In this document: positions 34,625 to 43,129 of the stretch, piece by piece
Layout of the letters: each line of letters begins with the position of its first letter
Position numbering within the stretch: position 1 is the stretch's first letter
Origin: Allobosea sp035944375
Lineage (GTDB): Bacteria; Pseudomonadota; Alphaproteobacteria; Rhizobiales; Beijerinckiaceae
Assembly: GCF_035944375.1 (NCBI RefSeq)
Contig: NZ_DASZBE010000031.1
Direction: 5' to 3' (one strand)
Length of the DNA stretch: 64,000 nucleotides
Made by a program: the position numbers and the translations under genes
Notes under the pieces: generated by a model
What the model was told of the DNA's origin: nothing
The model's database searches: none
The model's input: the letters and a program-made list of their open reading frames with translations, nothing else

Positions 34625-35458
34625 TCACACGCGAGAGATGGCGTGCGCCGCGGCGATGACCAGCGCCGAGAAACGCGCGACCACCTCTTCGCGCCCGTAG
34701 CGAGAACAGGAAACCGCGACGTTGACGGCGCCCTCAGGCCGGCCGCGATGGTCTAGGATCGGCGCGGCGATCGACGCGTCGCCGAGATAGACCTCCTCGA
34801 ACGCGGTGGCGTAGCCCTGCGCGGCCGCCTGGCGGATCTTCTCCCGGAGGGCCTCGCGCTGCCAGGTCGTGGACGGGGTGTAGGCCTTGAGGTCGGAAGC
34901 GTCGATCACCGCCATGGCTTCGTCCTCCGGCAGCCGCGAGAGCATGGCGATGCCCGGCGCCGTGCAATAGGCCGGCATGCGCGTGCCGATGATGACGTCG
35001 GTGTTGAGGACGTGGCGGCTCAGGAAGCGGGAGACGAAGATGATCTCGGTTGCGTCCCGCATCGTCAGGTTGACCGTCTCCTCGGTCTCCTTGCTGAGAT
35101 GCATCAGATAGGGCATCGCGCGATCGACGAGCCGGCTGCCGCGGATGAAGTGATAGCCGAGGTCGAGCGTTTTCGCGGTCAGTTCGAAGCGCTTGGTCTC
35201 CGCGTCCTTGTGGAGATAGCCGAGCCTGGTCAGCGTATGGGTGAAGCGCTGCGCCGCGCTCAGGTCCATGCCGGTTTCCGCCGCGACCTGGGACAGGTTC
35301 AGGGTCTGGTGCTGGCGGCCGAAGGCGGAGAGCACCCGAAACGCCTTCTCGACCGAATTCACCATCAGCGCGCCGGACTTGTCGCGCGCGGGCTTGCCGC
35401 CGATGGGCGGTTCGACCGTCGTCGTGGTGTCCGCCATGCGGGGTTCGGTCAGGGACAT
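34625..35458 (-). CDS. IclR family transcriptional regulator
   Basis: 277-residue regulator. SVEKAFRVLSAFGRQHQTLN and LSQVAAETGMDLSAAQRFTH form the winged helix-turn-helix, and the C-terminal effector domain has GTRMPAYCTAPGIAMLSRL and AAPILDHRGRPEGAVNVAVS. The frame is open to 35530, but GAGGAG stands eight bases before the ATG at 35458. It separates the dehydrogenase operon from the CoA-ligase/ABC operon, and matching palindromes lie before both. Confidence 0.92.
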   Translation of the reverse strand: MSLTEPRMADTTTTVEPPIGGKPARDKSGALMVNSVEKAFRVLSAFGRQHQTLNLSQVAAETGMDLSAAQRFTHTLTRLGYLHKDAETKRFELTAKTLDLGYHFIRGSRLVDRAMPYLMHLSKETEETVNLTMRDATEIIFVSRFLSRHVLNTDVIIGTRMPAYCTAPGIAMLSRLPEDEAMAVIDASDLKAYTPSTTWQREALREKIRQAAAQGYATAFEEVYLGDASIAAPILDHRGRPEGAVNVAVSCSRYGREEVVARFSALVIAAAHAISRV

Positions 35459-35541
35459 CGCAGCTTCTCCTCGGCCGATCAATGGCGGCGACATGCGGCC
35501 TTGACAAGGTGAGGGATTCCCGTCGATCATTCAATAGAGTT

Positions 35542-35556
35542 TATCGCATATCGATA
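35542..35556. promoter_or_regulatory. IclR-type operator, enoyl-CoA hydratase side
   Basis: TATCGCATATCGATA: five-base arms TATCG/CGATA, sharing TATCGCA with the perfect palindrome at 34531. It ends 20 bases before the enoyl-CoA hydratase start and 84 bases before the iclR start. Confidence 0.55.
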
Positions 35557-35576
35557 GAAATCCATCGGAGCGCCTT

Positions 35577-36350
35577 ATGAAAGAATTCGTTCTCAGCGAG
35601 ATCCGCGGTTCTGTCGGGATCCTGACGTTGAACCGCCCCGATAAGCTGAACGCCTGGAACGCGCCGATGCGGACCCGCCTCGTCGAGGCGCTGGACGAAC
35701 TGGAGGCTAACGAGGCCGTGCGCGCCATCGTCCTCACCGGTGCGGGCGATCGCGCCTTCGGCGCCGGGCAGGATCTCAACGAGACCAAGACCTTCGATCC
35801 CGACCGCGCCGAGCTCTGGATGGGCGAGTGGGAGCGCATGTATGACCGGATCCGCTCGCTCTCGAAGCCGATCGTGGCGGCGCTCAACGGCGTCGCGGCG
35901 GGATCGGCCTTTCAGGTCGCGCTGCTCTGCGACCTGCGCATCGGCCATGACGGCGTCACCATGGGCCAGCCCGAGATCAACTCCGGTATCGCCTCGGTGA
36001 CCGGCCCGTGGATCATGCGCGAGATGATCGGGATTGCCCGCACCATCGACCTCACCCTGACCGGCCGGATGATGGAGGCCGACGAGTGCTTCCGCATCGG
36101 GCTGATCAACCGCATCGTCCCGAAAGAGACGGTGATGGACGCAGCGCTGGCGCTGGCGACGGAGCTCGCCGGAAAGCCGCCGGTCGCCATGCGGCTCAAC
36201 AAGGCCCGCTTCCGCGAAGTCACCGAGGCGAGCTTCCGCGAATGCCTCGCGGCCGGCATTCGCAACCAGCGCGAGGCCTACGCGACGGGCGAGCCGGCCC
36301 GGATGATGGAGGAATTTCTCGCCAAGCGCGCCGCCAAGAAGAGCGCCTGA
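35577..36350 (+). CDS. Enoyl-CoA hydratase/isomerase family protein
   Basis: 257-residue crotonase. IVLTGAGDRAFGAGQDLNE and AALNGVAAGSAFQVALLCDL make the oxyanion hole, and VTMGQPEINSGIASVTGPW keeps the GQPEI motif with the catalytic Glu, unlike the crotonase at 17665. It opens a plus-strand operon with the ABC importer and acyl-CoA ligase, so it likely acts on the CoA ester formed by that ligase. Confidence 0.9.
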   Translation: MKEFVLSEIRGSVGILTLNRPDKLNAWNAPMRTRLVEALDELEANEAVRAIVLTGAGDRAFGAGQDLNETKTFDPDRAELWMGEWERMYDRIRSLSKPIVAALNGVAAGSAFQVALLCDLRIGHDGVTMGQPEINSGIASVTGPWIMREMIGIARTIDLTLTGRMMEADECFRIGLINRIVPKETVMDAALALATELAGKPPVAMRLNKARFREVTEASFRECLAAGIRNQREAYATGEPARMMEEFLAKRAAKKSA

Positions 36351-36410
36351 AGCGAGACCACCGGACGACCATGGGGAAAACGCGGAAAACCGCGTGAACG
36401 GGAGAGAACG

Positions 36411-37481
36411 ATGACCAGCAGCACCATGACCAAACCCAGCCGCCGCCGCCTTCTGCAACTGGCCGGCGGAACCGCAGCAGGCGCGATGTTCGGGCCGGCC
36501 CTGATCGGGCGTGCCAGCGCCGCGACGCAGATCATCGTCGCCGATCCCGGCGGGCCCTTCGGGCCGGCCTTCCGCAAGGCCTTCTACGACCCCTTCGAGA
36601 AGGCGACCGGCAACAAGGTCGTCAACGTCGCCCGCGAGGCCGAGCCGACCGCCCAGTTCAAGGCGATGGTCGAGACCAAATCCTACACCTGGGACGTCTG
36701 CACGCTGACGCTCTCGGCGCGCGACATCCTCGCCGGCCAGGGCCTGCTCGATCCGATCGGCTTCACCCATGCCGACGTGCCCAAGCTGATGCCGGAGGCG
36801 ATCTCGCCGCTGTTCATGGGCACGGATGTCTATTCGACTGTCTTCGCCTATCGCACGGACCGCGTGAAAAACGCGCCGGCGAGCTGGGCCGATTTCTTCA
36901 ATGTCGAGAAGTTCCCGGGCCGGCGCGCGCTGCGCAAGAACCCGATCGATACGCTCGAGCAGGCGCTGCTTGCCGACGGCGTGCCGCTCGACAAGCTCTA
37001 CCCGCTCGATGTCGACCGCGCCTTCAAGGTCCTCGACAAGATCAAGCCGCATGTCGCGGTGTGGTGGACGGGCGGCGCCCAGTCGACGCAGCTGCTCCAG
37101 AGCGGCGAGGTCGACATGCTGCCGGGCTGGAACGCCCGCCTGCAGGCGGCGATCGACGGCGGCACGCCCGCCAAGATCGTCTGGAACCAGGGACTCTACT
37201 CCATCGAGGGCTGGGCTCTGCCGAAGGGCGGCCCGAAGGCCGAAGTCTCCCGCCAGTTCGTGCGCTTCTGTTCGGACCCGAAGGCCCAGGCCCTCTTCAC
37301 CGAGATCCTGGCCTATGGCCCGACCAATCTCGACGCCTACCAGACGATTCCCGCCGAGCGCGCCAAGGTTCTGCCGACCTCGCCGGACAACCTGAAGCAG
37401 ATGAAGATCGCCGATGAGGGCTGGTGGAGCGCCAACCGCGCCAAGGTCTCTGAGCGGTTCAACTCCTGGCTCCTGACCTGA
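36411..37481 (+). CDS. ABC transporter substrate-binding protein, polyamine (PotD) type
   Basis: 356-residue periplasmic binding protein of the spermidine/putrescine-like extracellular binding protein 1 group. A Tat-like signal SRRRLLQLAGGTAAGAMFGP precedes ASAATQIIVADPGGPFGPAF. The mature protein contains WWTGGAQSTQLLQSGEVDML, a substrate-pocket segment of the family. A small hairpin (CGCGG-AAAA-CCGCG, 36381-36394) lies between the hydratase stop and this gene. The ligand may be a polyamine, quaternary amine or other cation. Confidence 0.9.
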   Translation: MTSSTMTKPSRRRLLQLAGGTAAGAMFGPALIGRASAATQIIVADPGGPFGPAFRKAFYDPFEKATGNKVVNVAREAEPTAQFKAMVETKSYTWDVCTLTLSARDILAGQGLLDPIGFTHADVPKLMPEAISPLFMGTDVYSTVFAYRTDRVKNAPASWADFFNVEKFPGRRALRKNPIDTLEQALLADGVPLDKLYPLDVDRAFKVLDKIKPHVAVWWTGGAQSTQLLQSGEVDMLPGWNARLQAAIDGGTPAKIVWNQGLYSIEGWALPKGGPKAEVSRQFVRFCSDPKAQALFTEILAYGPTNLDAYQTIPAERAKVLPTSPDNLKQMKIADEGWWSANRAKVSERFNSWLLT

Positions 37482-37486
37482 TCGCG

Positions 37487-38554
37487 ATGACCACGAGGAC
37501 CGACACGCCCGGCGCCACGGCGAAGCTCGTCATCGATGGCTTGTGCAAGCGCTATGGCGCGACCACGGCCCTGGAGCCGAGCTCGCTCAGCGTCGCGGAG
37601 GGCGAGTTCCTCACCTTGCTGGGGCCTTCGGGCTCCGGCAAGACGACCTTGCTTCAGCTGATCTGCGGTCTGGTCGAAGCGAGCGAGGGCAGGGTGGTGA
37701 TCGACGGGCGCGACCAGTCGCGCATGCCGGTCCATCAGCGCGACATCGGGCTCGTCTTCCAGCACTATGCCCTGTTCCCGCATCTGACAGTCGCCGAGAA
37801 CATCGCCTTTCCGCTGAAGATGCGCGGGCGTCCCTCAGTCGAAATCGGGCAGCGCGTCGAGGATGCGCTGGCCATGGTCCATCTCGGCCATCTGGCGAAG
37901 CGCTTCCCGCGCGAGCTGTCGGGTGGGCAGCAGCAGCGCGTCGCGCTGGCGCGCTGCTTCGTCTACCAGCCCTCGATCATCTTGATGGACGAACCGCTCG
38001 GCGCGCTCGACAAGAAGCTGCGCGAGCACATGCAGATCGAGATCAAGCGGCTGCACCGCGAGAGCGGCGCCACCATCGTCTACGTCACGCATGATCAGGA
38101 GGAGGCGCTGGCGCTCTCCGACCGGATCTGCCTGATGAACCACGCGAAGATCGAACAGCTCGGCACGCCGCGCGAGATCTATGAGCGGCCCCGGACCGCC
38201 TTCGCCGCCGACTTCATCGGCATCTCCAACATCTTCCGCGGCCGCTGGGACGGGAATGGCTCGCTCGAGACGGCCCATGGCCGCTTCGCGCTCCCGCAGA
38301 ATGCAGCGAGCCCGGGCGCGGAGCCCGCGCTCGTGATCCGACCCGAGCATCTGAAGATCGGCGCGCCCGACGGGAACGCCGTCACCGGCCGCGTCAGCGA
38401 AATCGTCTATGCCGGCTCCGAGACGCGGGTCATCGCCACGCTGGCCGATGGCGGCCAACTGGTCCTGCGACTCGGCCCCGACGATACCGTGCCCGGCCTT
38501 CAGGAGCAGATCGTCGCCGGCTGGGCCCGCGACCGCGCGGTGCTGGTCGCATGA
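37487..38554 (+). CDS. ABC transporter ATP-binding protein, PotA type
   Basis: 355-residue ATPase. GPSGSGKTTLLQLICGL is Walker A, LSGGQQQRVALARCF the signature, IILMDEPLGALDKKL Walker B with the D-loop, and YVTHDQEEALALSD the switch His. A C-terminal TOBE domain (LVIRPEHLKIGAPDGNAVTG) is present as in PotA. Five bases separate it from the binding-protein gene and four bases overlap the permease. Confidence 0.93.
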   Translation: MTTRTDTPGATAKLVIDGLCKRYGATTALEPSSLSVAEGEFLTLLGPSGSGKTTLLQLICGLVEASEGRVVIDGRDQSRMPVHQRDIGLVFQHYALFPHLTVAENIAFPLKMRGRPSVEIGQRVEDALAMVHLGHLAKRFPRELSGGQQQRVALARCFVYQPSIILMDEPLGALDKKLREHMQIEIKRLHRESGATIVYVTHDQEEALALSDRICLMNHAKIEQLGTPREIYERPRTAFAADFIGISNIFRGRWDGNGSLETAHGRFALPQNAASPGAEPALVIRPEHLKIGAPDGNAVTGRVSEIVYAGSETRVIATLADGGQLVLRLGPDDTVPGLQEQIVAGWARDRAVLVA

Positions 38555-40317
38555 GCGCCGTCGCGGCCCCGTCCCAGGCGAGGGAGACGCGTGCCTTCCG
38601 CCTCGGTGCGCTCTGGCTCGCGGTGCCGGGCCTCGTCTTCCTGGCCGTCTTCTTCGTCTGGCCGGTGGCGCAGCTGCTCGGCCTGAGCCTGTTCGACCCC
38701 GACAGCGGCAAGCCCTCGATCGCGACCTATGAACGGATCGCGGCGACCGACGTCTATCTGCGCGTGCTCGGCATCACCTTCCGGATCGCGGGCTACACGG
38801 CGCTGTATTCGCTGCTGATCGGCTATCCGCTGGCCTACTGGCTGTCGCGCCTGCCCGACCTGTATCGCGGCCGCATGCTGCTCTTCGTCATGGTCCCGTT
38901 CTGGACGAGCTATCTCGTCAAGACCTTCGCCTGGATGATCGTCCTCGGCCGCAGTGGCATCATCAATTCGCTTGCGATGGGCTCTGGTGTCGTCGATCAG
39001 CCGCTGCCGCTGCTGCACAACGAATTCGGCGTCATGGTCGGCATGGTCCACGCCATGGTGCCGCTGGCGGTGATGACGATGCTGCCGGTCATGGCGGGCA
39101 TCGACCGCCGCCTCGTGCAGGCGGCGCAGACGCTCGGCGCCTCGCCGGCCCATGCCTTCTGGCTGGTCTATTTCAAGCTGTCCCTGCCCGGCGTCGCGGC
39201 GGCGGGGCTGCTGGTCTTCATCTCCTCGCTCGGCTTCTTCATCGTGCCGGCCTTTCTCGGCGGACGACAGCAGACGATGCTGGCGCAGCTCATCATCACC
39301 CAGGTACAGGAGCTGCTGAACTGGCCCTTCGCCGGCGCGCTCGCGGCTATGATGCTGGCGGCGGCGCTGGTCTCCTGCTGGGTCTATGACCGGATCTTCG
39401 GCATCTCGACGATCGCCGGCGGTGCGGCGCAGGTCGGAACCGGGCGCATCCGCGATCTCGGCCTTGCCATTCTCGCCGTGATTGCGCGCTTCGCAGGCAC
39501 CCTGTCGCGGCTCGCGCAGACCCTGCTCGGGCGACGTGGCAGCGGGCTGATCCTGCCGGCCTTCGCCTGGCTCGCGATCGGCTTCCTCGTCCTGCCGACG
39601 CTGCTCGTGATTCCGCTCGCCTTCACCTCGTCACAGTTCCTCGAATTCCCGCCGCCGGGCTACGGCCTGTCCTGGTTCCGGACCTATTTCGACTCGCCGC
39701 TCTGGATCCAGGCGACGATCCGCTCCTTCGGCGTCGCCTTTGCGACGGCGATCGCCGCGACCGTCATCGGCGGGTTCACGGCGCTGGCGCTCGCCAACAG
39801 TCGCACGCGCTGGAGCGGGCTGATCTTCGCCTTCTTCCTCGCGCCGATGATCGTGCCGCGCATCGTCATCGCGGTGGGGCTGTTCTACCTCTTCGCGCGC
39901 ATCGGGCTGGTCGCGACCGATCTCGGTCTGATCATCGGGCACACCGTGCTCGCCATCCCCTTCACGCTGGTCACCATGGCGGCCGTGCTCAAGGGCTACG
40001 ACCAGCGTCTCGACCAGGCGGCGGCGACGCTGGGGGCCAACCGGCTGAAGACGCTGACCGGTGTTACCATCCCCCTCGTCAAGGGCGGCCTCGTCGCGGC
40101 TTTCCTGTTCGCCTTCATCACGTCCTTCGACGAGCTCACCATCGCGATCTTCATCAGCGGCGGCGTCAAGACGACATTGCCCAAGCAGATGTGGGACGAC
40201 ATGATCCTGCAACTCAACCCGACGCTCGCGGCGGTGTCCGTGGTCGTCTTCGTCGTGGTGACAGTGATGCTGCTGGTGGCCGAACGCTTCCGCTCCTCGT
40301 CCTCTTCCGCCTCCTGA
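38551..40317 (+). CDS. Fused ABC permease (PotB-PotC like, two permease domains)
   Basis: 588-residue membrane protein containing two binding-protein-dependent permease domains. Each has an EAA loop: QAAQTLGASPAHAFWLVYFK near residue 190 and QAAATLGANRLKTLTGVTIP near residue 490. About twelve hydrophobic segments are visible. Classical PotB and PotC are separate proteins of roughly 280 residues each, so this is a natural fusion. Four-base overlap with the ATPase gene. Confidence 0.92.
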   Translation: MSAVAAPSQARETRAFRLGALWLAVPGLVFLAVFFVWPVAQLLGLSLFDPDSGKPSIATYERIAATDVYLRVLGITFRIAGYTALYSLLIGYPLAYWLSRLPDLYRGRMLLFVMVPFWTSYLVKTFAWMIVLGRSGIINSLAMGSGVVDQPLPLLHNEFGVMVGMVHAMVPLAVMTMLPVMAGIDRRLVQAAQTLGASPAHAFWLVYFKLSLPGVAAAGLLVFISSLGFFIVPAFLGGRQQTMLAQLIITQVQELLNWPFAGALAAMMLAAALVSCWVYDRIFGISTIAGGAAQVGTGRIRDLGLAILAVIARFAGTLSRLAQTLLGRRGSGLILPAFAWLAIGFLVLPTLLVIPLAFTSSQFLEFPPPGYGLSWFRTYFDSPLWIQATIRSFGVAFATAIAATVIGGFTALALANSRTRWSGLIFAFFLAPMIVPRIVIAVGLFYLFARIGLVATDLGLIIGHTVLAIPFTLVTMAAVLKGYDQRLDQAAATLGANRLKTLTGVTIPLVKGGLVAAFLFAFITSFDELTIAIFISGGVKTTLPKQMWDDMILQLNPTLAAVSVVVFVVVTVMLLVAERFRSSSSSAS

Positions 40318-40338
40318 CATCGCGCGAACCGACCGACC

Positions 40339-41868
40339 ATGACTTCCAGAGACGATTCCGGCTTTGTCGACCTCCTGACGCAGTTCGCCGCCCGCGACCC
40401 CGGGAGGGTCTATGCGCGCTATTGCGGCGAGCCCGTCACCTATGGCGAGATCGAGCGCAGTTCCTCGGCCTTCGCCGCGCATCTGCGGGCGCGGGGCCTG
40501 AAGCCGGGAGACCGCGTCGCCGTGATGATGCGCAACTCCGTCGCGGCCATCGCCGTCGTGTTCGGCCTGGCCCGCGCGGGTGTGGCCTGGGTTCCGGTGA
40601 ACGCCCAGCAGCGCGGCGAGGGGCTGCGCTATCTGCTGACCCATTCGCAACCGAAGCTCGTCGTCGCCGACGAGGATCTCGCGGCGCTGGTGACGGAGGC
40701 GCTGGCGGGGGCTGGCGCGCCGCCGCTGCTGCGCCAGGGCCCCGAGCTCGACCGCATCCTCGCCGAGCCGGCGGTGTCCGACGAGCCGGCCCCCGCGCCC
40801 GACGCCGTCTTCGCCGTCATGTACACCTCGGGCACGACGGGACGGCCCAAGGGCGTCGTCGTCTCACACCGCATGTTGCGGCTGGCCGCCGAGGGCGTCG
40901 GTCGCGTCTCCGCGGCGAAGCCCGGCGAGGTCTTCTTCGTCTGGGAGCCGCTCTACCACATCGGCGGGGCGCAGCTGCTGCCGCTGCCGATGATCCGTGA
41001 CGTGACGCTCGCCATGGTCGACCGCTTCAGCGCCAGCCGCTTCTGGAGCCAGGTCAAGGCCGAGGGCGCGACGCATATCCACCATCTCGGCGGCATTCTA
41101 CAGATCCTGCTGAAGCAGCCCGAGAGCCCGCTCGATCGCACGCATGGTGTCCGGATCTCCTGGGGCGGCGGCTGCCCGGCCGACATCTGGCCGCTGTTTC
41201 GCGATCGCTTCGGCATCGAGATCCGCGAATGCTACGGGATGACGGAAGCCTCCAGCATCACCACCTGCAACGACAACGGCGTCGTGGGATCCGTGGGCAA
41301 GCCCATGCCCTGGTTCACGGTCAGGCTGCTGCGGACGGACGGCACGCCGGTCGCTGTCGGTGAGCGCGGCGAGATCGTCGTCGAAACCGATATCCCAGGC
41401 GCGATCTTTCCCGGCTATCTCGACAATCCCGAGGCGACCGCCAAGGCGCTGCGCGGCGGCGCGCTCCACACCGGCGATCTCGGCTCCTGGGACGAGGCCG
41501 GCAACCTCTTCTTCCATGGCCGCATGACCGACAGCGTCCGCTGCAAGGGCGAGAACGTCTCGGCTTGGGAGGTCGAGCATGTCGCGGCCGAGCATGAGGA
41601 CATCGAGGACTGCGCCATGATCGGCGTCGCGTCGGACGTGGGCGAGCAGGACATCAAGCTCTTCGTCAAGCCGCGCGAGGGGACGGCGATCGATCCCGCC
41701 GCGCTCTCGGACTGGCTCGCCGCCCGGCTCGCGCCCTATCAGAACCCGCGCTACATCGCCTTCGTCGACGAGTTCGAGCGCACGGCCAGCCAGCGCATCA
41801 TGAAGCACAAGCTCTCGCCCCGGCTCGATGACGCCTGGGATCGCAGCGCGCCTGTGATGGCGAGCTGA
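40339..41868 (+). CDS. AMP-binding acyl-CoA ligase
   Basis: 509-residue member of the acyl-adenylate superfamily. VMYTSGTTGRPKGVVVSH is the phosphate-binding loop, ECYGMTEASSITTC the adenine motif, LHTGDLGSWDEAGNLFFHGR the hinge region and QRIMKHKLSP carries the C-terminal catalytic Lys. It activates a carboxylate to the CoA thioester. In the same operon as the importer and enoyl-CoA hydratase; the layout recalls CaiC-type crotonobetaine/carnitine ligases, but the acid activated cannot be told. Confidence 0.92.
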   Translation: MTSRDDSGFVDLLTQFAARDPGRVYARYCGEPVTYGEIERSSSAFAAHLRARGLKPGDRVAVMMRNSVAAIAVVFGLARAGVAWVPVNAQQRGEGLRYLLTHSQPKLVVADEDLAALVTEALAGAGAPPLLRQGPELDRILAEPAVSDEPAPAPDAVFAVMYTSGTTGRPKGVVVSHRMLRLAAEGVGRVSAAKPGEVFFVWEPLYHIGGAQLLPLPMIRDVTLAMVDRFSASRFWSQVKAEGATHIHHLGGILQILLKQPESPLDRTHGVRISWGGGCPADIWPLFRDRFGIEIRECYGMTEASSITTCNDNGVVGSVGKPMPWFTVRLLRTDGTPVAVGERGEIVVETDIPGAIFPGYLDNPEATAKALRGGALHTGDLGSWDEAGNLFFHGRMTDSVRCKGENVSAWEVEHVAAEHEDIEDCAMIGVASDVGEQDIKLFVKPREGTAIDPAALSDWLAARLAPYQNPRYIAFVDEFERTASQRIMKHKLSPRLDDAWDRSAPVMAS

Positions 41869-41869
41869 G

Positions 41870-42949
41870 ATGGCCGGCTGCGACATCCTGATCTCCGGCA
41901 CGGGCGGCTTCGCCGCGCGCATCGCCTTCGACATCGCCGCAACGGCCCGCGAACCGGTAGAGATCGTGATCGCGGGCCGCAATGCCGAACGTCTGAACTG
42001 GCTGCGGACCGCCGCCAACGCCCGCGCCGCACTCTTCGGGACTGAGGCGCGCTTCACGGTGCATGGGGTCGATCTGCTGGCGCCCGACGCATCCGACGAG
42101 GTGCTGGCGGCGACCGGTCCGCGCATCGTCGTGCAGGCGGCCTCGATCCAGACATCGCAGGTCATCGCCCAGAGCGGCAACGCCTGGACGCGGCTCGTGG
42201 CCGAGGGCGGGCTGAGCGCCACCGCCGTGTTCCAGGCCTTGATCAGTTCGCGCATGGCGGCGGCCATCACCCGCAGCGGCCAGCCGGTGACGCTGGTCAA
42301 CTGCAGCTTCCCGGACGTGGTCAACGGCATGATCCGGGCCATGGGGCACGACGTCGCCGGCGGCATGGGCAATGTCGCGATCCTGTCCAATGTCTTCGCC
42401 GGCTCGCGGGCGACGCCGGCCGGGGCGCAGATCAAGGTTCTGGCACATTATCAGAATCTGGCCGCCTGGCGCCGAAAGCCGGAGGACCGCCACGCGCGGC
42501 CTCCGCGCGTCTGGCTCGACGGCGAGGAGGTGGTCGACGTCTACGCCCGCTTCGCCGACATCCAGCTCACACCGGAGCCGGTGATCGAGATTTCCGGGGC
42601 GAGCGGGGTGCCGATGCTGCTCGCGATGGCCGCCGGCCGGTCCTGGCGGGGGCATGTGCCCGGGCCCAACGGCCTGCCCGGTGGTTATCCGGTCCGGCTC
42701 ACGGGCGGGACGCTGGACCTCGACCTTCCGGACGGCGTGACGGAAGCGGAGGCGGTCGCCTGGAATGCCTCGTTCGAGGAGAGCAACGGGCTCGTCGTCC
42801 GGCCCGACGGTCGTGTCCTGTTCACCGGCCTCCTTGGCGACAGGATCGCCGGCCATGTTCCCGAGTTGCGCGACGGCTTTTCCGTGCGGGACCTCGAGCC
42901 CGTCTGCGATGTGCTGCTGCGACTGAGATCGGAGCTGGAGCGGGCCTGA
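41870..42949 (+). CDS. Uncharacterised NAD(P)-binding protein, saccharopine-dehydrogenase-like fold
   Basis: 359-residue protein. CDILISGTGGFAARIAFDIA is a variant dinucleotide-binding turn (GTGGFA instead of GxGxxG), followed by EIVIAGRNAERLNWLRTAAN. The rest, including VNCSFPDVVNGMIRAMGHDV and SGVPMLLAMAAGRSWRGHVP, does not match a family I can name. It starts one base after the ligase stop, so it is co-translated. It may be a reductase working on the imported amine, or a non-catalytic protein. Confidence 0.75.
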   Translation: MAGCDILISGTGGFAARIAFDIAATAREPVEIVIAGRNAERLNWLRTAANARAALFGTEARFTVHGVDLLAPDASDEVLAATGPRIVVQAASIQTSQVIAQSGNAWTRLVAEGGLSATAVFQALISSRMAAAITRSGQPVTLVNCSFPDVVNGMIRAMGHDVAGGMGNVAILSNVFAGSRATPAGAQIKVLAHYQNLAAWRRKPEDRHARPPRVWLDGEEVVDVYARFADIQLTPEPVIEISGASGVPMLLAMAAGRSWRGHVPGPNGLPGGYPVRLTGGTLDLDLPDGVTEAEAVAWNASFEESNGLVVRPDGRVLFTGLLGDRIAGHVPELRDGFSVRDLEPVCDVLLRLRSELERA

Positions 42950-43129
42950 CGCTGCAGGTGGGCCGGGTGGTCGCGAAAGGCGCGTCCGGCCGATCGTCGC
43001 GCAACCGCAGACGGACTCTTCGTCGCGCGGTCGCGCTTCGCAAATCTCCCGGGCAACGTCGATCCTCGGGGCCATGCCGCACGATTTGACCTGTCTCGCG
43101 GACTGGGGGCGGGCTAGAAGCGGCCGCTC

